From the NCBI GenBank assembly GCA_023259675.1, contig JALRGT010000002.1, positions 173,521 to 237,520 of the forward strand: a DNA stretch of 64,000 nt. The letters are read 5' to 3'. Shown here in pieces: positions 17,107 to 24,718 of this stretch (position 1 is its first letter; each line of letters starts with the position of its first letter). This stretch comes from Flavobacterium sp. (lineage in GTDB: Bacteria; Bacteroidota; Bacteroidia; Flavobacteriales; Flavobacteriaceae). Made by a program: the position numbers and the translations under genes. Under the pieces are notes generated by a model. The model searched no databases and was not told the DNA's origin. It saw only the letters and a program-made list of their open reading frames with translations.

Positions 17107-17706
17107 TTACCAAATATAATGATTTGAAATCGAAGACGACTTTAAAACATCAATCACGGGATTATCCACTTTTGTTATTGGAATAATACCGTCATCATTT
17201 ACATAATTCGAAGCACTCGAATACAAATAATTAGATGCTTTAGATACTATTCCTGCCCTAACCGGATTCATATGAATATAATCCAACTTAGACCACATAA
17301 ATTTTTCTGAAAAAATCTCTTCTGGATGACTTCCATATTGCCAAAACTGGTATTTTTCATTACGAGTATGACTTTTACAGGCAAACTCAAATCTTTTTAA
17401 CATCCAATCAGTCCTACTTTCAACTCCATTTTCAATTTTATTCAAAATCGTTTTAGCAGTAAACTTCTTAAAATCTCGTATCAAATCAGATAATTTGCCT
17501 TCTTCCGACTGAATGATTAAATGAATATGATTGGTCATAATTACATATCCATACAAAATCATTCCTTTATTTTTAATACAAAAATCAAGACTATCAATAA
17601 TGCAATCCCGATATTCTTTTCTTGAAAAAACATCTACCCAATCTATAACTGTTGCTGTTATAAAATGAGGTTTTGACTGATCTCTAATGATATAACCTTC
17701 TTTCAT
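17107..17706 (-). CDS. REP-associated tyrosine transposase (RAYT, Y1/TnpA-like)
   Basis: The 199-residue protein is an HUH single-strand nuclease related to IS200/IS605 TnpA. The metal-binding HUH motif is NHIHLI (His60, His62), and the catalytic tyrosine is Tyr143 in LDYIHMNPVRAG, the diagnostic RAYT phrase. The strand FITATVIDWVDVF and the YGYVIMTNH strand complete the fold. RAYTs bind and cut REP hairpins and are thought to drive REP spread, while being immobile single-copy genes themselves. The frame is intact with all key residues, so it may be active. Confidence 0.9.
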   Translation of the reverse strand: MKEGYIIRDQSKPHFITATVIDWVDVFSRKEYRDCIIDSLDFCIKNKGMILYGYVIMTNHIHLIIQSEEGKLSDLIRDFKKFTAKTILNKIENGVESRTDWMLKRFEFACKSHTRNEKYQFWQYGSHPEEIFSEKFMWSKLDYIHMNPVRAGIVSKASNYLYSSASNYVNDDGIIPITKVDNPVIDVLKSSSISNHYIW

Positions 17707-17744
17707 ATTATTTTTAACAAAGCAGTCAAAGACTGAAATTCACC

Positions 17745-17771
17745 TCCTCAAAGTCAGAGACTTTGCGGAGC
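17745..17771 (-). repeat. REP unit, right of RAYT
   Basis: Inverted copy of the REP (reads GCTCCGCAAAGTC... on the minus strand) with hairpin AAAGTC-TCT-GACTTT. It ends 2 bp before the stop of the DUF2007 gene, so the RAYT locus abuts the operon downstream. Confidence 0.75.
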
Positions 17772-17773
17772 CA

Positions 17774-17992
17774 TTAAATACTCAATCGAAATTCTTCAAT
17801 TACAGGATTTACCTTAGCGAATGCCGTTTCTTGTACAAATAATTCCACTGCGGAACCAGCACTTCCAAAACCAGCCAATCGCGCCGACTGGATATTGTCT
17901 TTCATCACCACGTCTACTCCAATTGCCTCAATTTTTTCTTTTAAAGCCAAAGCTAAAATTTCACTTCCCGAAAACACTTTCATTAATCCCAT
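17774..17992 (-). CDS. DUF2007 putative signal-transducing protein
   Basis: A 72-residue protein with the DUF2007 pattern: KVFSGSEILALALKEKIEAI, then a short strand (VDVVMKDN), a glycine-rich turn (GFGSAGSAVELFV) and a final helix. DUF2007 proteins are small PII/ACT-like domains called signal-transducing without known ligand. It starts 15 bp after the DEAD-like gene stop and probably ends that operon; the next bases after its stop are a REP. Confidence 0.82.
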   Translation of the reverse strand: MGLMKVFSGSEILALALKEKIEAIGVDVVMKDNIQSARLAGFGSAGSAVELFVQETAFAKVNPVIEEFRLSI

Positions 17993-18007
17993 CTTATTTT
18001 TTATTAA

Positions 18008-18688
18008 TTAATTATTACCATTTTCTTCATCCCCTTCTTCTTCCTCAAAGTCCTCCACTTCTTCCTCATCGTCACCCTCTTCAAAATCAAATTCATGGGG
18101 CTCCACTAACATTTTGTCGACCAAAATTTCGACTCTCTCCGTAAATTGTTCCGAAAAAACAATGCGTTGGGTTTTAACAATACTGTTAGAAATGCGCATA
18201 ATCTTCGTTTCGTGACGTAATTTCAAGATAGCGTCTGCATCATCCAGAATAAACATTTTCAAACGATTTACATTGTATCCCGCTGTTGTAAACATCTCGC
18301 TCAACTTATTAGGCGTACCAATCAAGACATCGATACCGGTCGAAATATAATTTTTATCATATTCCATGTCACCTTTGTCATGAACACCATAAACTTCTAA
18401 ATTAGAGTGCTTTCCGTATTTCTCGAAAAGTGCTTCCATTTCGAGTACTTTGGCTTTGTCCTCCACAATAATCAATGCCCGAGGAGATTCCTCATTTGAT
18501 CCAATCAATTTCTGAATCACATTGATGACTATCGTTGTCGATTTTCCGCTTTTTGGGGGAGCAATAATGATACAATCGGCTCCACTTTTTAAAGTCGAAA
18601 AGGTTTCTTGTTGCATTTCGTTGGCTTCGGTTAAGCCATTTTCAATTAATGCCTCTTGTAGCTTTTCGTTAATTTTTTTTAGTTTCAT
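18008..18688 (-). CDS. Single-domain DEAD-box-like ATPase with acidic tail
   Basis: 226 residues hold only the first RecA-like domain of a DEAD-box helicase: Q-motif-like start (EMQQETF), Walker A APPKSGKST at 43-51, TPNKLSEM, and DDAD at 149-152 in place of DEAD. There is no second RecA domain, so motifs V and VI are absent and classical unwinding is not expected. Residues ~197-226 are almost all Glu/Asp. It could be an ATP-dependent RNA or protein clamp, or an inactive relative. No frameshift remnant of a C-domain follows; DUF2007 begins 15 bp later. Confidence 0.8.
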   Translation of the reverse strand: MKLKKINEKLQEALIENGLTEANEMQQETFSTLKSGADCIIIAPPKSGKSTTIVINVIQKLIGSNEESPRALIIVEDKAKVLEMEALFEKYGKHSNLEVYGVHDKGDMEYDKNYISTGIDVLIGTPNKLSEMFTTAGYNVNRLKMFILDDADAILKLRHETKIMRISNSIVKTQRIVFSEQFTERVEILVDKMLVEPHEFDFEEGDDEEEVEDFEEEEGDEENGNN

Positions 18689-18773
18689 TTATCTTAGATT
18701 GAAAGATTTAAAAATTGAAAAATCAAAAGATTGCTCTTCTAATTTTAAATTATTCCATCTTTTAATTATTTAA

Positions 18774-19937
18774 TTATTTGGAAGCAAACAACTTCACATC
18801 ATTTTCTGAAATTTCAGTTCCACCAAGGATAATCAATCGTTCCACAACATTTCTCAATTCTCGTATGTTTCCGGTCCAATCGTATTCTTGTAATAATTTG
18901 ATGGCGTCATTCGAAAATTTCTTCACGGCATTTCCTTGCTCGGAAGCAATTTTATCGGCAAAATGAGTAACCAACAATGGAATATCTTCCCGTCTTTCAT
19001 TCAACGAAGGAACATTTATCAAAATTACCGCCAAACGGTGGTACAAATCTTCTCTAAAACGACCTTCGGCAATTTCCTTTTTCAAATCTTTATTCGTGGC
19101 CGCCACAACGCGAACATCTACTTTAATGTCTTTATCGGCACCTACACGGGTAATCATACTTTCTTGTAAAGCACGCAATACTTTGGCTTGGGCAGACAGA
19201 CTCATATCCCCAATCTCATCCAAGAAAATGGTTCCTTTATCGGCAGCTTCAAATTTTCCCGCTCGGTCTTTCACTGCAGAAGTAAACGCTCCTTTTACGT
19301 GACCAAACAATTCGCTTTCTATCAATTCTGATGGAATCGCGGCACAGTTTACTTCTATTAAAGGAAAATTGGCACGAATGCTTTTTTCATGCAATTGATG
19401 CGCGACCAATTCTTTTCCGGTTCCGTTAGGCCCAGTGATAAGCACTCTTGCTTCGGTTTGAGCCACTTTATCAATCATCACTTTTATATGATTGATAGCA
19501 TCACTCTCCCCAATCATTTGGTAATTCTTACTTACTTTTTTCTTTAGGATTTTATTTTCAACGACCAATTGCTTTTTGTCTAAGGCATTTCTAACCGTAT
19601 TAAGTAATCGGTTTAAATCTGGCGGTTTGGAAATATAATCAAATGCCCCCAAACGCATAGTGTATATCGCCGTTTCCATATCGCCATGACCTGAGATCAT
19701 CACCATCGGAATTTCCGGTTTTATTTTTTTGACCGCTTCCAGTAGTTCCACTCCGTCCATTTTGGGCATTTTGATATCGCACAAAACCAGATCGTAGTCG
19801 TTATTTTTTATTTTTTCGAATCCTTCCACTCCATCTGCAGCTTCTTCCACTTGATAGGTATCACTTTCTTCCGAGAGTATTTTGGTAAGCACTCTACGAA
19901 TAGCTGCTTCGTCTTCTATGATTAATATTTTACTCAT
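18774..19937 (-). CDS. NtrC-type sigma-54 response regulator lacking a DNA-binding domain
   Basis: Start at 19937 (MSKILIIEDEA) gives 388 residues; the frame extends upstream to 19985 without support. Receiver domain: Asp54 in LVLCDIKMPKMDG is the phosphate acceptor. AAA+ domain: Walker A GPNGTGKE at 169-176, sigma-54 contact loop GAFTSA at 216-221 (usual GAFTGA), and Walker B-like FLDEIGDM. The protein ends soon after the AAA+ lid (ISENDVKLFASK), with no Fis-type helix-turn-helix. It may work without specific DNA binding or through a partner. It is in a run of minus-strand genes between the ABC exporter and the DEAD-like gene. Confidence 0.9.
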   Translation of the reverse strand: MSKILIIEDEAAIRRVLTKILSEESDTYQVEEAADGVEGFEKIKNNDYDLVLCDIKMPKMDGVELLEAVKKIKPEIPMVMISGHGDMETAIYTMRLGAFDYISKPPDLNRLLNTVRNALDKKQLVVENKILKKKVSKNYQMIGESDAINHIKVMIDKVAQTEARVLITGPNGTGKELVAHQLHEKSIRANFPLIEVNCAAIPSELIESELFGHVKGAFTSAVKDRAGKFEAADKGTIFLDEIGDMSLSAQAKVLRALQESMITRVGADKDIKVDVRVVAATNKDLKKEIAEGRFREDLYHRLAVILINVPSLNERREDIPLLVTHFADKIASEQGNAVKKFSNDAIKLLQEYDWTGNIRELRNVVERLIILGGTEISENDVKLFASK

Positions 19938-20004
19938 TTTTGCACCGTTTTTTGTTGATTTGATTAATCTTTTCGATTGAATCAAATAAACGAATTAACT
20001 TCAA

Positions 20005-21321
20005 TTAATATTTAAGCCATCTATACAATTCTTTCCAGCTTGGTTTCTTTCCGTACATAAGAATTCCTACCCGATATATTTTGGCAGCAAACCAAACCAC
20101 TAAAAGAAAAGTTGCAAATAACAGCGTTACTGATATTGCAATTTGCCACAAAGGTACACCAAACGGAATTCTCATCAGCATGACTATAGGTGATGTCAGT
20201 GGAATCATCGAGAAAATCACAGCGATTGTCCCATGTGGATCATTCACCACACTAAAAAAACCAATATAAACACTCAACATCAAAGGCATAATGATAGGCA
20301 AAAGAAATTGTTGCGAGTCAGTTTGATTGTCAACGGCAGCACCAATAGCCGCATAAAACGAACTATAGAGAAAATAACCGCCGATAAAATAAACCACAAA
20401 ACCAAGTAATATACTTGCAATGGGTAAACTCCATAATTCCTGAATATACAATTGAGTCGAATCCGCAAATTGAGATTGTGCTGTCTGCATTAATTCGGGT
20501 GAAATTCTTGCTGTAGGCCCAACATTTACTCCAAAAAATACTGAAGCCGCCAACATCAAACTCAATCCGATTACTGCCCAAATAAAGAACTGTAAAATTC
20601 CCGCCAAGGAAGTTCCAATAATTTTCCCAATCATCAACTGAAATGGTTTTACCGAAGAAATTATGATTTCAATAATACGATTGGTCTTTTCTTCGATAAC
20701 GCTACGCATAACCATATTACCATAAATGATAATAAACATCATAATCAGATAACCGAATCCGCCACCAATGGCAATTTTAATTTCGTTCAATCCTTCAACG
20801 CTTTTCTCTCCTGTTGTTTTAGCCAAACTAATTTTGAAATTCGACTGGGCTTTTTTGATAGCCAAAGTATCCAGATGGGAATTTATTAGATTCATATCTG
20901 TTATTTTTTTAGCAATAGTATGCTGCACATTTTCAACAAATGCCATACTTGGACTGTTATTGGAAATGAATTCAATCTTATTTTCTAATTCTTTCGGTTG
21001 ATTGGTTTTCGGAATTAAAAGCAGCCCTTCATAGCTTTGATTGGCGATACTGTCTTTTAAAAACTGTGGATCCATCAACGATAAATCCATAAATTTATAT
21101 TCGCTGTTTTCAGCGTTTTGTGAAATAAATTCTTGTACAAACAAACCTGATTCATCGTGAATGGCCACGCGTTTAATCTCGGCTTTCATCGAACTTAAGT
21201 ACCCAACGAAGGCTGCAATTCCTACAAACAATAACGGACTTAAAAAAGTCATTACAATAAAAGATTTATTGCGCACCTTGGCTAAAAATTCTCTTTTTAT
21301 GATTAATGAAATTATACTCAT
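20005..21321 (-). CDS. ABC-2 type permease, NatB-like
   Basis: 438 residues with a first membrane helix at ~20-43 (IVMTFLSPLLFVGIAAFVGY), a large extracytoplasmic domain (~45-185) and five or six helices in the C-terminal half (for example IMMFIIIYGNMVMRSVIEEK and SILLGFVVYFIGGYFLYSS). This is the NatB/ABC-2 exporter layout. It starts 29 bp after the ATPase stop, so the pair makes one transporter. The substrate is unknown; NatAB exports Na+ in Bacillus, but the fold covers many exporters. Confidence 0.85.
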   Translation of the reverse strand: MSIISLIIKREFLAKVRNKSFIVMTFLSPLLFVGIAAFVGYLSSMKAEIKRVAIHDESGLFVQEFISQNAENSEYKFMDLSLMDPQFLKDSIANQSYEGLLLIPKTNQPKELENKIEFISNNSPSMAFVENVQHTIAKKITDMNLINSHLDTLAIKKAQSNFKISLAKTTGEKSVEGLNEIKIAIGGGFGYLIMMFIIIYGNMVMRSVIEEKTNRIIEIIISSVKPFQLMIGKIIGTSLAGILQFFIWAVIGLSLMLAASVFFGVNVGPTARISPELMQTAQSQFADSTQLYIQELWSLPIASILLGFVVYFIGGYFLYSSFYAAIGAAVDNQTDSQQFLLPIIMPLMLSVYIGFFSVVNDPHGTIAVIFSMIPLTSPIVMLMRIPFGVPLWQIAISVTLLFATFLLVVWFAAKIYRVGILMYGKKPSWKELYRWLKY

Positions 21322-21350
21322 TTCGTGATTTTAGAATTTAGGAATTGGAA

Positions 21351-22274
21351 TTAATTTTCACTGACTGTTTTAATAAAAATATCATTCACACTTGGTATTT
21401 TCTCCACAAAATGAGTTACTTGTCCTCGCTGTGTCAATACTTGTAACAATTCGTTCGGCAAGGCTTTCCCGAGTTGAATTTCTAATTTCAATTCGTTGTT
21501 TAACGATTTGAAGTTCGCTGGAGCAACCGTGAATTTTTGCGTAATATCATACATCAGCCCTTCTACATTATCCGATACAATTCCGACTTCATAACTATTG
21601 GTTTTGAATTGTCTTTTGACATCGCCCAACTTTCCTTCCAGTAATTTATTCGATTTGTGAATTAAAGCAATGTGATCGCATAATTCCTCCACGCTTTCCA
21701 TGCGGTGTGTAGAAAAAATTATAGTTGCCCCTTGCTCTTTCAAAGCCAAAATTTCTTCTTTTATGATATTGGCATTCACAGGATCAAAACCAGAAAAAGG
21801 TTCATCAAAAATGAGTAATTTGGGTTTGTGCAATACGCAAACAACAAACTGAATTTTTTGAGCCATCCCTTTAGACAGTTCTTGAATTTTTTTATTCCAC
21901 CAGCCTTGAATCTCAAATTTTTCAAACCAATAATCCAACTGTTTTTTGGCTTCCGTTTTTGAAAGTCCTTTCAGTTGGGCCAAATACAGGCATTGTTCCC
22001 CCACTTTCATACTATTGTACAAACCTCTTTCTTCGGGAAGATAGCCAATGTATTGCACGTGTTTGGGTTGTAATTTTTCACCGTCTAAAATGATTGTTCC
22101 ACTATCCGGTAATGTAATTTGATTGATAATTCGAATTAGGGATGTTTTTCCGGCACCATTTGGTCCTAAGAGACCAAAAATACTTCCTTTGGGAACCGCT
22201 AGTGAAACTTCGTTAAGCGCAACGTAATTCCCGTATTGCTTCACGACATTATTTACTTCAAGAAGATTACTCAT
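21351..22274 (-). CDS. ABC transporter ATP-binding protein, NatA-like
   Basis: 307 residues with Walker A GPNGAGKT at 37-44, the signature LSKGMAQ near 138, Walker B LIFDEP near 157, and the H-loop in FSTHRM. A C-terminal extension (~75 residues) after the nucleotide-binding domain is as in NatA/CcmA-type subunits. Together with the downstream permease it forms an exporter in the inner membrane. It is the first gene of the minus-strand run 22274-17774. Confidence 0.88.
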   Translation of the reverse strand: MSNLLEVNNVVKQYGNYVALNEVSLAVPKGSIFGLLGPNGAGKTSLIRIINQITLPDSGTIILDGEKLQPKHVQYIGYLPEERGLYNSMKVGEQCLYLAQLKGLSKTEAKKQLDYWFEKFEIQGWWNKKIQELSKGMAQKIQFVVCVLHKPKLLIFDEPFSGFDPVNANIIKEEILALKEQGATIIFSTHRMESVEELCDHIALIHKSNKLLEGKLGDVKRQFKTNSYEVGIVSDNVEGLMYDITQKFTVAPANFKSLNNELKLEIQLGKALPNELLQVLTQRGQVTHFVEKIPSVNDIFIKTVSEN

Positions 22275-22374
22275 GCTTAATTTTAAATTTATTTCAGTCC
22301 GACAGCATTTTGTACGGAAGGGTGTAAAAGTAAAGAAATAGTACTAAAAACACTCTTAATAGTACCATAAAAAA

Positions 22375-22402
22375 ACCCATTCTCGTTTACATAAGAATGG
22401 GT
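22375..22402 (-). terminator. dnaJ terminator
   Basis: ACCCATTCT at 22375-22383 pairs with 22394-22402; on the minus strand the stem is followed by a U-run (plus-strand A's at 22369-22375). It lies 30 bp after the dnaJ stop. Confidence 0.75.
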
Positions 22403-22432
22403 GAATTATTTTATTTTTTCATTTTAAAAAAA

Positions 22433-23548
22433 TTATGAAAACATATCCTTAACTTTTTCAAAAAATGATTTATCTGAATTTTCTGGATTAGGAAAGAAAT
22501 GTTCATCTTCTAAATTCTTCTCAAAAAACTGTTTTTGTTCTTTGTTCAATGTTTTAGGAGTCCACACATTTACGTGCACCAATAAATCTCCACTGCCATA
22601 ACCATTGATACTTGGAATTCCTTTTCCTTTTAATCTCAAAATCTTTCCGGACTGAATGCCTTCTTCGAGTTTGATTCTCACTTTTCCGTTTACGGCTTCA
22701 ATATCTTTAGAAACACCTAAAACAGCTTCTGGAAAACTGATGTATAAATCGTAGTGTAAATTCTCTCCTTCACGTTTCAAAAATTCATGCTCCAATTCTT
22801 CAATGGCAACAATTAAATCTCCGGGAACACTATTGCCTGGCGCATCATTTCCTTTGTTGGAAACTTTTAATTGCATTCCGTCAACTACACCCGCTGGAAT
22901 TTTAATAGAAACAGTCTCATCTTCAAGAATCATTCCTTGAGAATCAGCGTTGGCTGGCTTTTTATCTAAAATTTGTCCGGAACCACCACATGTAGGACAA
23001 GTGGAGGCCGATTGCATTCTACCCAAAATCGTATTGGTTACACGCATTACCTGCCCTTGACCGTTACAAGTAGAACACGTTTTATAGGAAACACCCGGTG
23101 CTTGAACTTTACGTTTTACTTTAACTTTTTTCTCCACACCATTGGCAATCTCTTCCAAGGTTAATTTAACTTTGATACGAAGATTACTTCCTTTGGATCT
23201 ACGTGGACCACCACCGCCACCAAATCCGCCGCCGCCGCCAAAAGCACCGCCAAAAATGTCGCCAAACTGGCTAAAGATATCATCCATATTCATGTGATGA
23301 CCACCACCGCCAAAACCACCAGAACCATCAAATGCTTGATGCCCGTATTGGTCATACTTGGCTTTCTTATTCGGATCACTTAAAATTTCATAAGCTTCGG
23401 CAGCTTCTTTAAACTTATCCTCTGCCGTTTTGTCTCCAGGATTTTTGTCAGGATGAAATTCTAACGCTTTCTTTCTATAAGCTTTCTTTATTGCTGCAGC
23501 ATCGGCACTTTTAGAAATGCCCAATATTTCATAAAAATCTTTTTTCAT
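22433..23548 (-). CDS. dnaJ: Chaperone DnaJ (two CXXCXGXG motifs)
   Basis: Start at 23548 ([10 protein letters not shown]) gives 371 residues. J-domain with HPD at 32-34, then a Gly/Phe-rich region (~70-115), then a cysteine-rich domain and the C-terminal substrate-binding sandwiches. Canonical DnaJ has four CXXCXGXG repeats; only two are visible here ([16 protein letters not shown]), enough for one zinc site. DnaJ stimulates the ATPase of DnaK. It lies 57 bp downstream of grpE in the same orientation, forming a grpE-dnaJ operon; dnaK is not in the window. Confidence 0.95.
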   Translation of the reverse strand: MKKDFYEILGISKSADAAAIKKAYRKKALEFHPDKNPGDKTAEDKFKEAAEAYEILSDPNKKAKYDQYGHQAFDGSGGFGGGGHHMNMDDIFSQFGDIFGGAFGGGGGFGGGGGPRRSKGSNLRIKVKLTLEEIANGVEKKVKVKRKVQAPGVSYKTCSTCNGQGQVMRVTNTILGRMQSASTCPTCGGSGQILDKKPANADSQGMILEDETVSIKIPAGVVDGMQLKVSNKGNDAPGNSVPGDLIVAIEELEHEFLKREGENLHYDLYISFPEAVLGVSKDIEAVNGKVRIKLEEGIQSGKILRLKGKGIPSINGYGSGDLLVHVNVWTPKTLNKEQKQFFEKNLEDEHFFPNPENSDKSFFEKVKDMFS

Positions 23549-23605
23549 GTGTGTCTTTTTTGTCAAAAATGTTTGCCAATAAAATGGTATTCTTTAAACC
23601 GAACC

Positions 23606-24184
23606 TTATTGTCCAATAACCACTTTTGGAAAACGGATAATTTTATCCCCCAATTTGTATCCTTTTTCAAGAACATCTACGATTTTCCCTTTCATCTTGT
23701 CTGACGGAGCCGGAATTTGAGTGATTGCTTCCGCAAAATCTGCATCAAACGCGTCACCTATTTTAACATCTACTTGTTCTAATCCTTTTGAAACTAAGGT
23801 GTTTTTCAATTTTTCAAAAATCAGTTCAACCCCTTTCAATAGTACCTCATCTTCTGATTTTGCAATTTCTGCTATCGCTCTATCAAAATCATCCATAATA
23901 GGAAGCATGGCCAACAATACTTCTTGATTAGCTGTTTTAAACAACTCTATGCGTTCTTTTGAAGTTCTTCTTTTGTAATTTTCAAATTCAGCAAATAAAC
24001 GCAAAAACTTATCTTTCTCCTTAGCTAAGTCAGCTGTCAATTGCTCTTCAACACTTAATTCTTCAGTAGTAACCTGTTCTCCACTTGCATTATTCTCCAA
24101 TGTTGAATCCTCTATTTCTTGATTGATTTCTGTATTATCAGTAGTCATATTAACTGTATTTTTAAAAATATTCTTAAACTTCAT
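23606..24184 (-). CDS. grpE: Nucleotide exchange factor GrpE
   Basis: GrpE opens DnaK to release ADP. I placed the start at 24184 (MKFKNIFKN), giving 192 residues; a start at 24148 is possible, and the open frame to 24274 cannot be coding because a promoter lies inside it. The acidic, disordered N-terminus is followed by a long helix (DKFLRLFAEFENYKRRTSKE) and the compact C-domain ending in the GrpE signature region (GYKLGDKIIRFPKVVIG). It is the first gene of the grpE-dnaJ operon. Confidence 0.93.
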   Translation of the reverse strand: MKFKNIFKNTVNMTTDNTEINQEIEDSTLENNASGEQVTTEELSVEEQLTADLAKEKDKFLRLFAEFENYKRRTSKERIELFKTANQEVLLAMLPIMDDFDRAIAEIAKSEDEVLLKGVELIFEKLKNTLVSKGLEQVDVKIGDAFDADFAEAITQIPAPSDKMKGKIVDVLEKGYKLGDKIIRFPKVVIGQ

Positions 24185-24206
24185 TTTTACACTTTCTTTT
24201 GAATGG

Positions 24207-24239
24207 CAAAAGTACTGCCAAATCTTATAAAATGTCAAA
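24207..24239 (-). promoter_or_regulatory. Flavobacterial promoter of grpE-dnaJ
   Basis: On the minus strand, TTTG (24239-24236) is followed after 21 bp by TACTTTTG (24214-24207), matching the Bacteroidota consensus TTTG-N19-21-TAnnTTTG. The predicted start of transcription (~24200) lies 16 bp before the chosen grpE ATG. Confidence 0.6.
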
Positions 24240-24343
24240 TTGTCATTCTTTTTTTTAAAACAAATGAAGACCAATTTATAAATATTCTATTTTATAGATT
24301 AAAATTTAACCCATCGGGTACAATTTAATTAGTTTAATCTTTT

Positions 24344-24465
24344 ACCACATAGAAACATCGATTTCATAAATTTTGAAAGGCGTTTTACTTTATCAAACAA
24401 AATCATAGCTATGTGAACCCAATAATTGGGATATCCAACTCTTTTTTTCTATGTTTTTATGTGGT
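24344..24465. repeat. ACCACATAGAAACAT palindromic element (122 bp)
   Basis: ACCACATAGAAACAT at 24344-24358 is inverted at 24451-24465 with one mismatch. The centre is non-coding and includes TATCAAACAAAATCATAGC and CCCAATAATTGGG. I recall closely similar elements in Flavobacterium intergenic regions; MITE-like spread is an inference. It lies between grpE and hisS, both minus-strand genes. Confidence 0.55.
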
Positions 24466-24542
24466 TTATTTTTTTATTGAAATGATTTAAATGAAATTTT
24501 CATTAATTACATTCAACGGGTAAAATTTAATATAATTTTAAG

Positions 24543-24558
24543 ACTAATCCGGATTAGT
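24543..24558. other. 16-bp perfect palindrome in the grpE-hisS spacer
   Basis: ACTAATCCGGATTAGT is a perfect 16-bp palindrome without loop, a shape typical of dimeric regulator operators. A possible -7 element TAAGTTTG follows at 24564-24571 on the plus strand, but no plus-strand gene starts nearby. I see no gene anywhere in the 24185-24718 spacer. Confidence 0.35.
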
Positions 24559-24663
24559 TTTAATTAAGTTTGTTATAGTACGAAATCGATATATGATTTT
24601 GACTTTTGGAAAATAAATTAAGGTTACTTTCTTTATAATTATTAATTCACGATACCTTATATT

Positions 24664-24698
24664 AAAAAAAGCTTTGTTTAATAAACAAAGCTTTTTTT
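24664..24698 (-). terminator. hisS terminator
   Basis: AAAAAAAGCTTTGTTTA at 24664-24680 pairs perfectly with 24682-24698. On the minus strand the stem ends in a U-run just after the hisS stop at 24719. Confidence 0.85.
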
Positions 24699-24718
24699 TT
24701 ATCCAATTCTGTAATTTT

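Larger units (their letters stand above)
17045..17771. mobile_element. RAYT unit: REP-associated transposase bracketed by inverted REPs
   Basis: The transposase gene (17107-17706, minus) lies between an upright REP at 17045-17071 and an inverted REP at 17745-17771. Next to each REP is a further small hairpin (GAAGGTC/GACCTTC at 17079-17096; CAGTC/GACTG at 17723-17735). REP plus adjacent palindrome on both sides is the hallmark of RAYT loci. There are no target-site duplications or IS termini. Confidence 0.78.

Noticed and set aside
17107..17706. Complete IS200/IS605 insertion sequence
   Set aside because: No TnpB, and flanks are REPs, not IS ends; RAYT is the better label.
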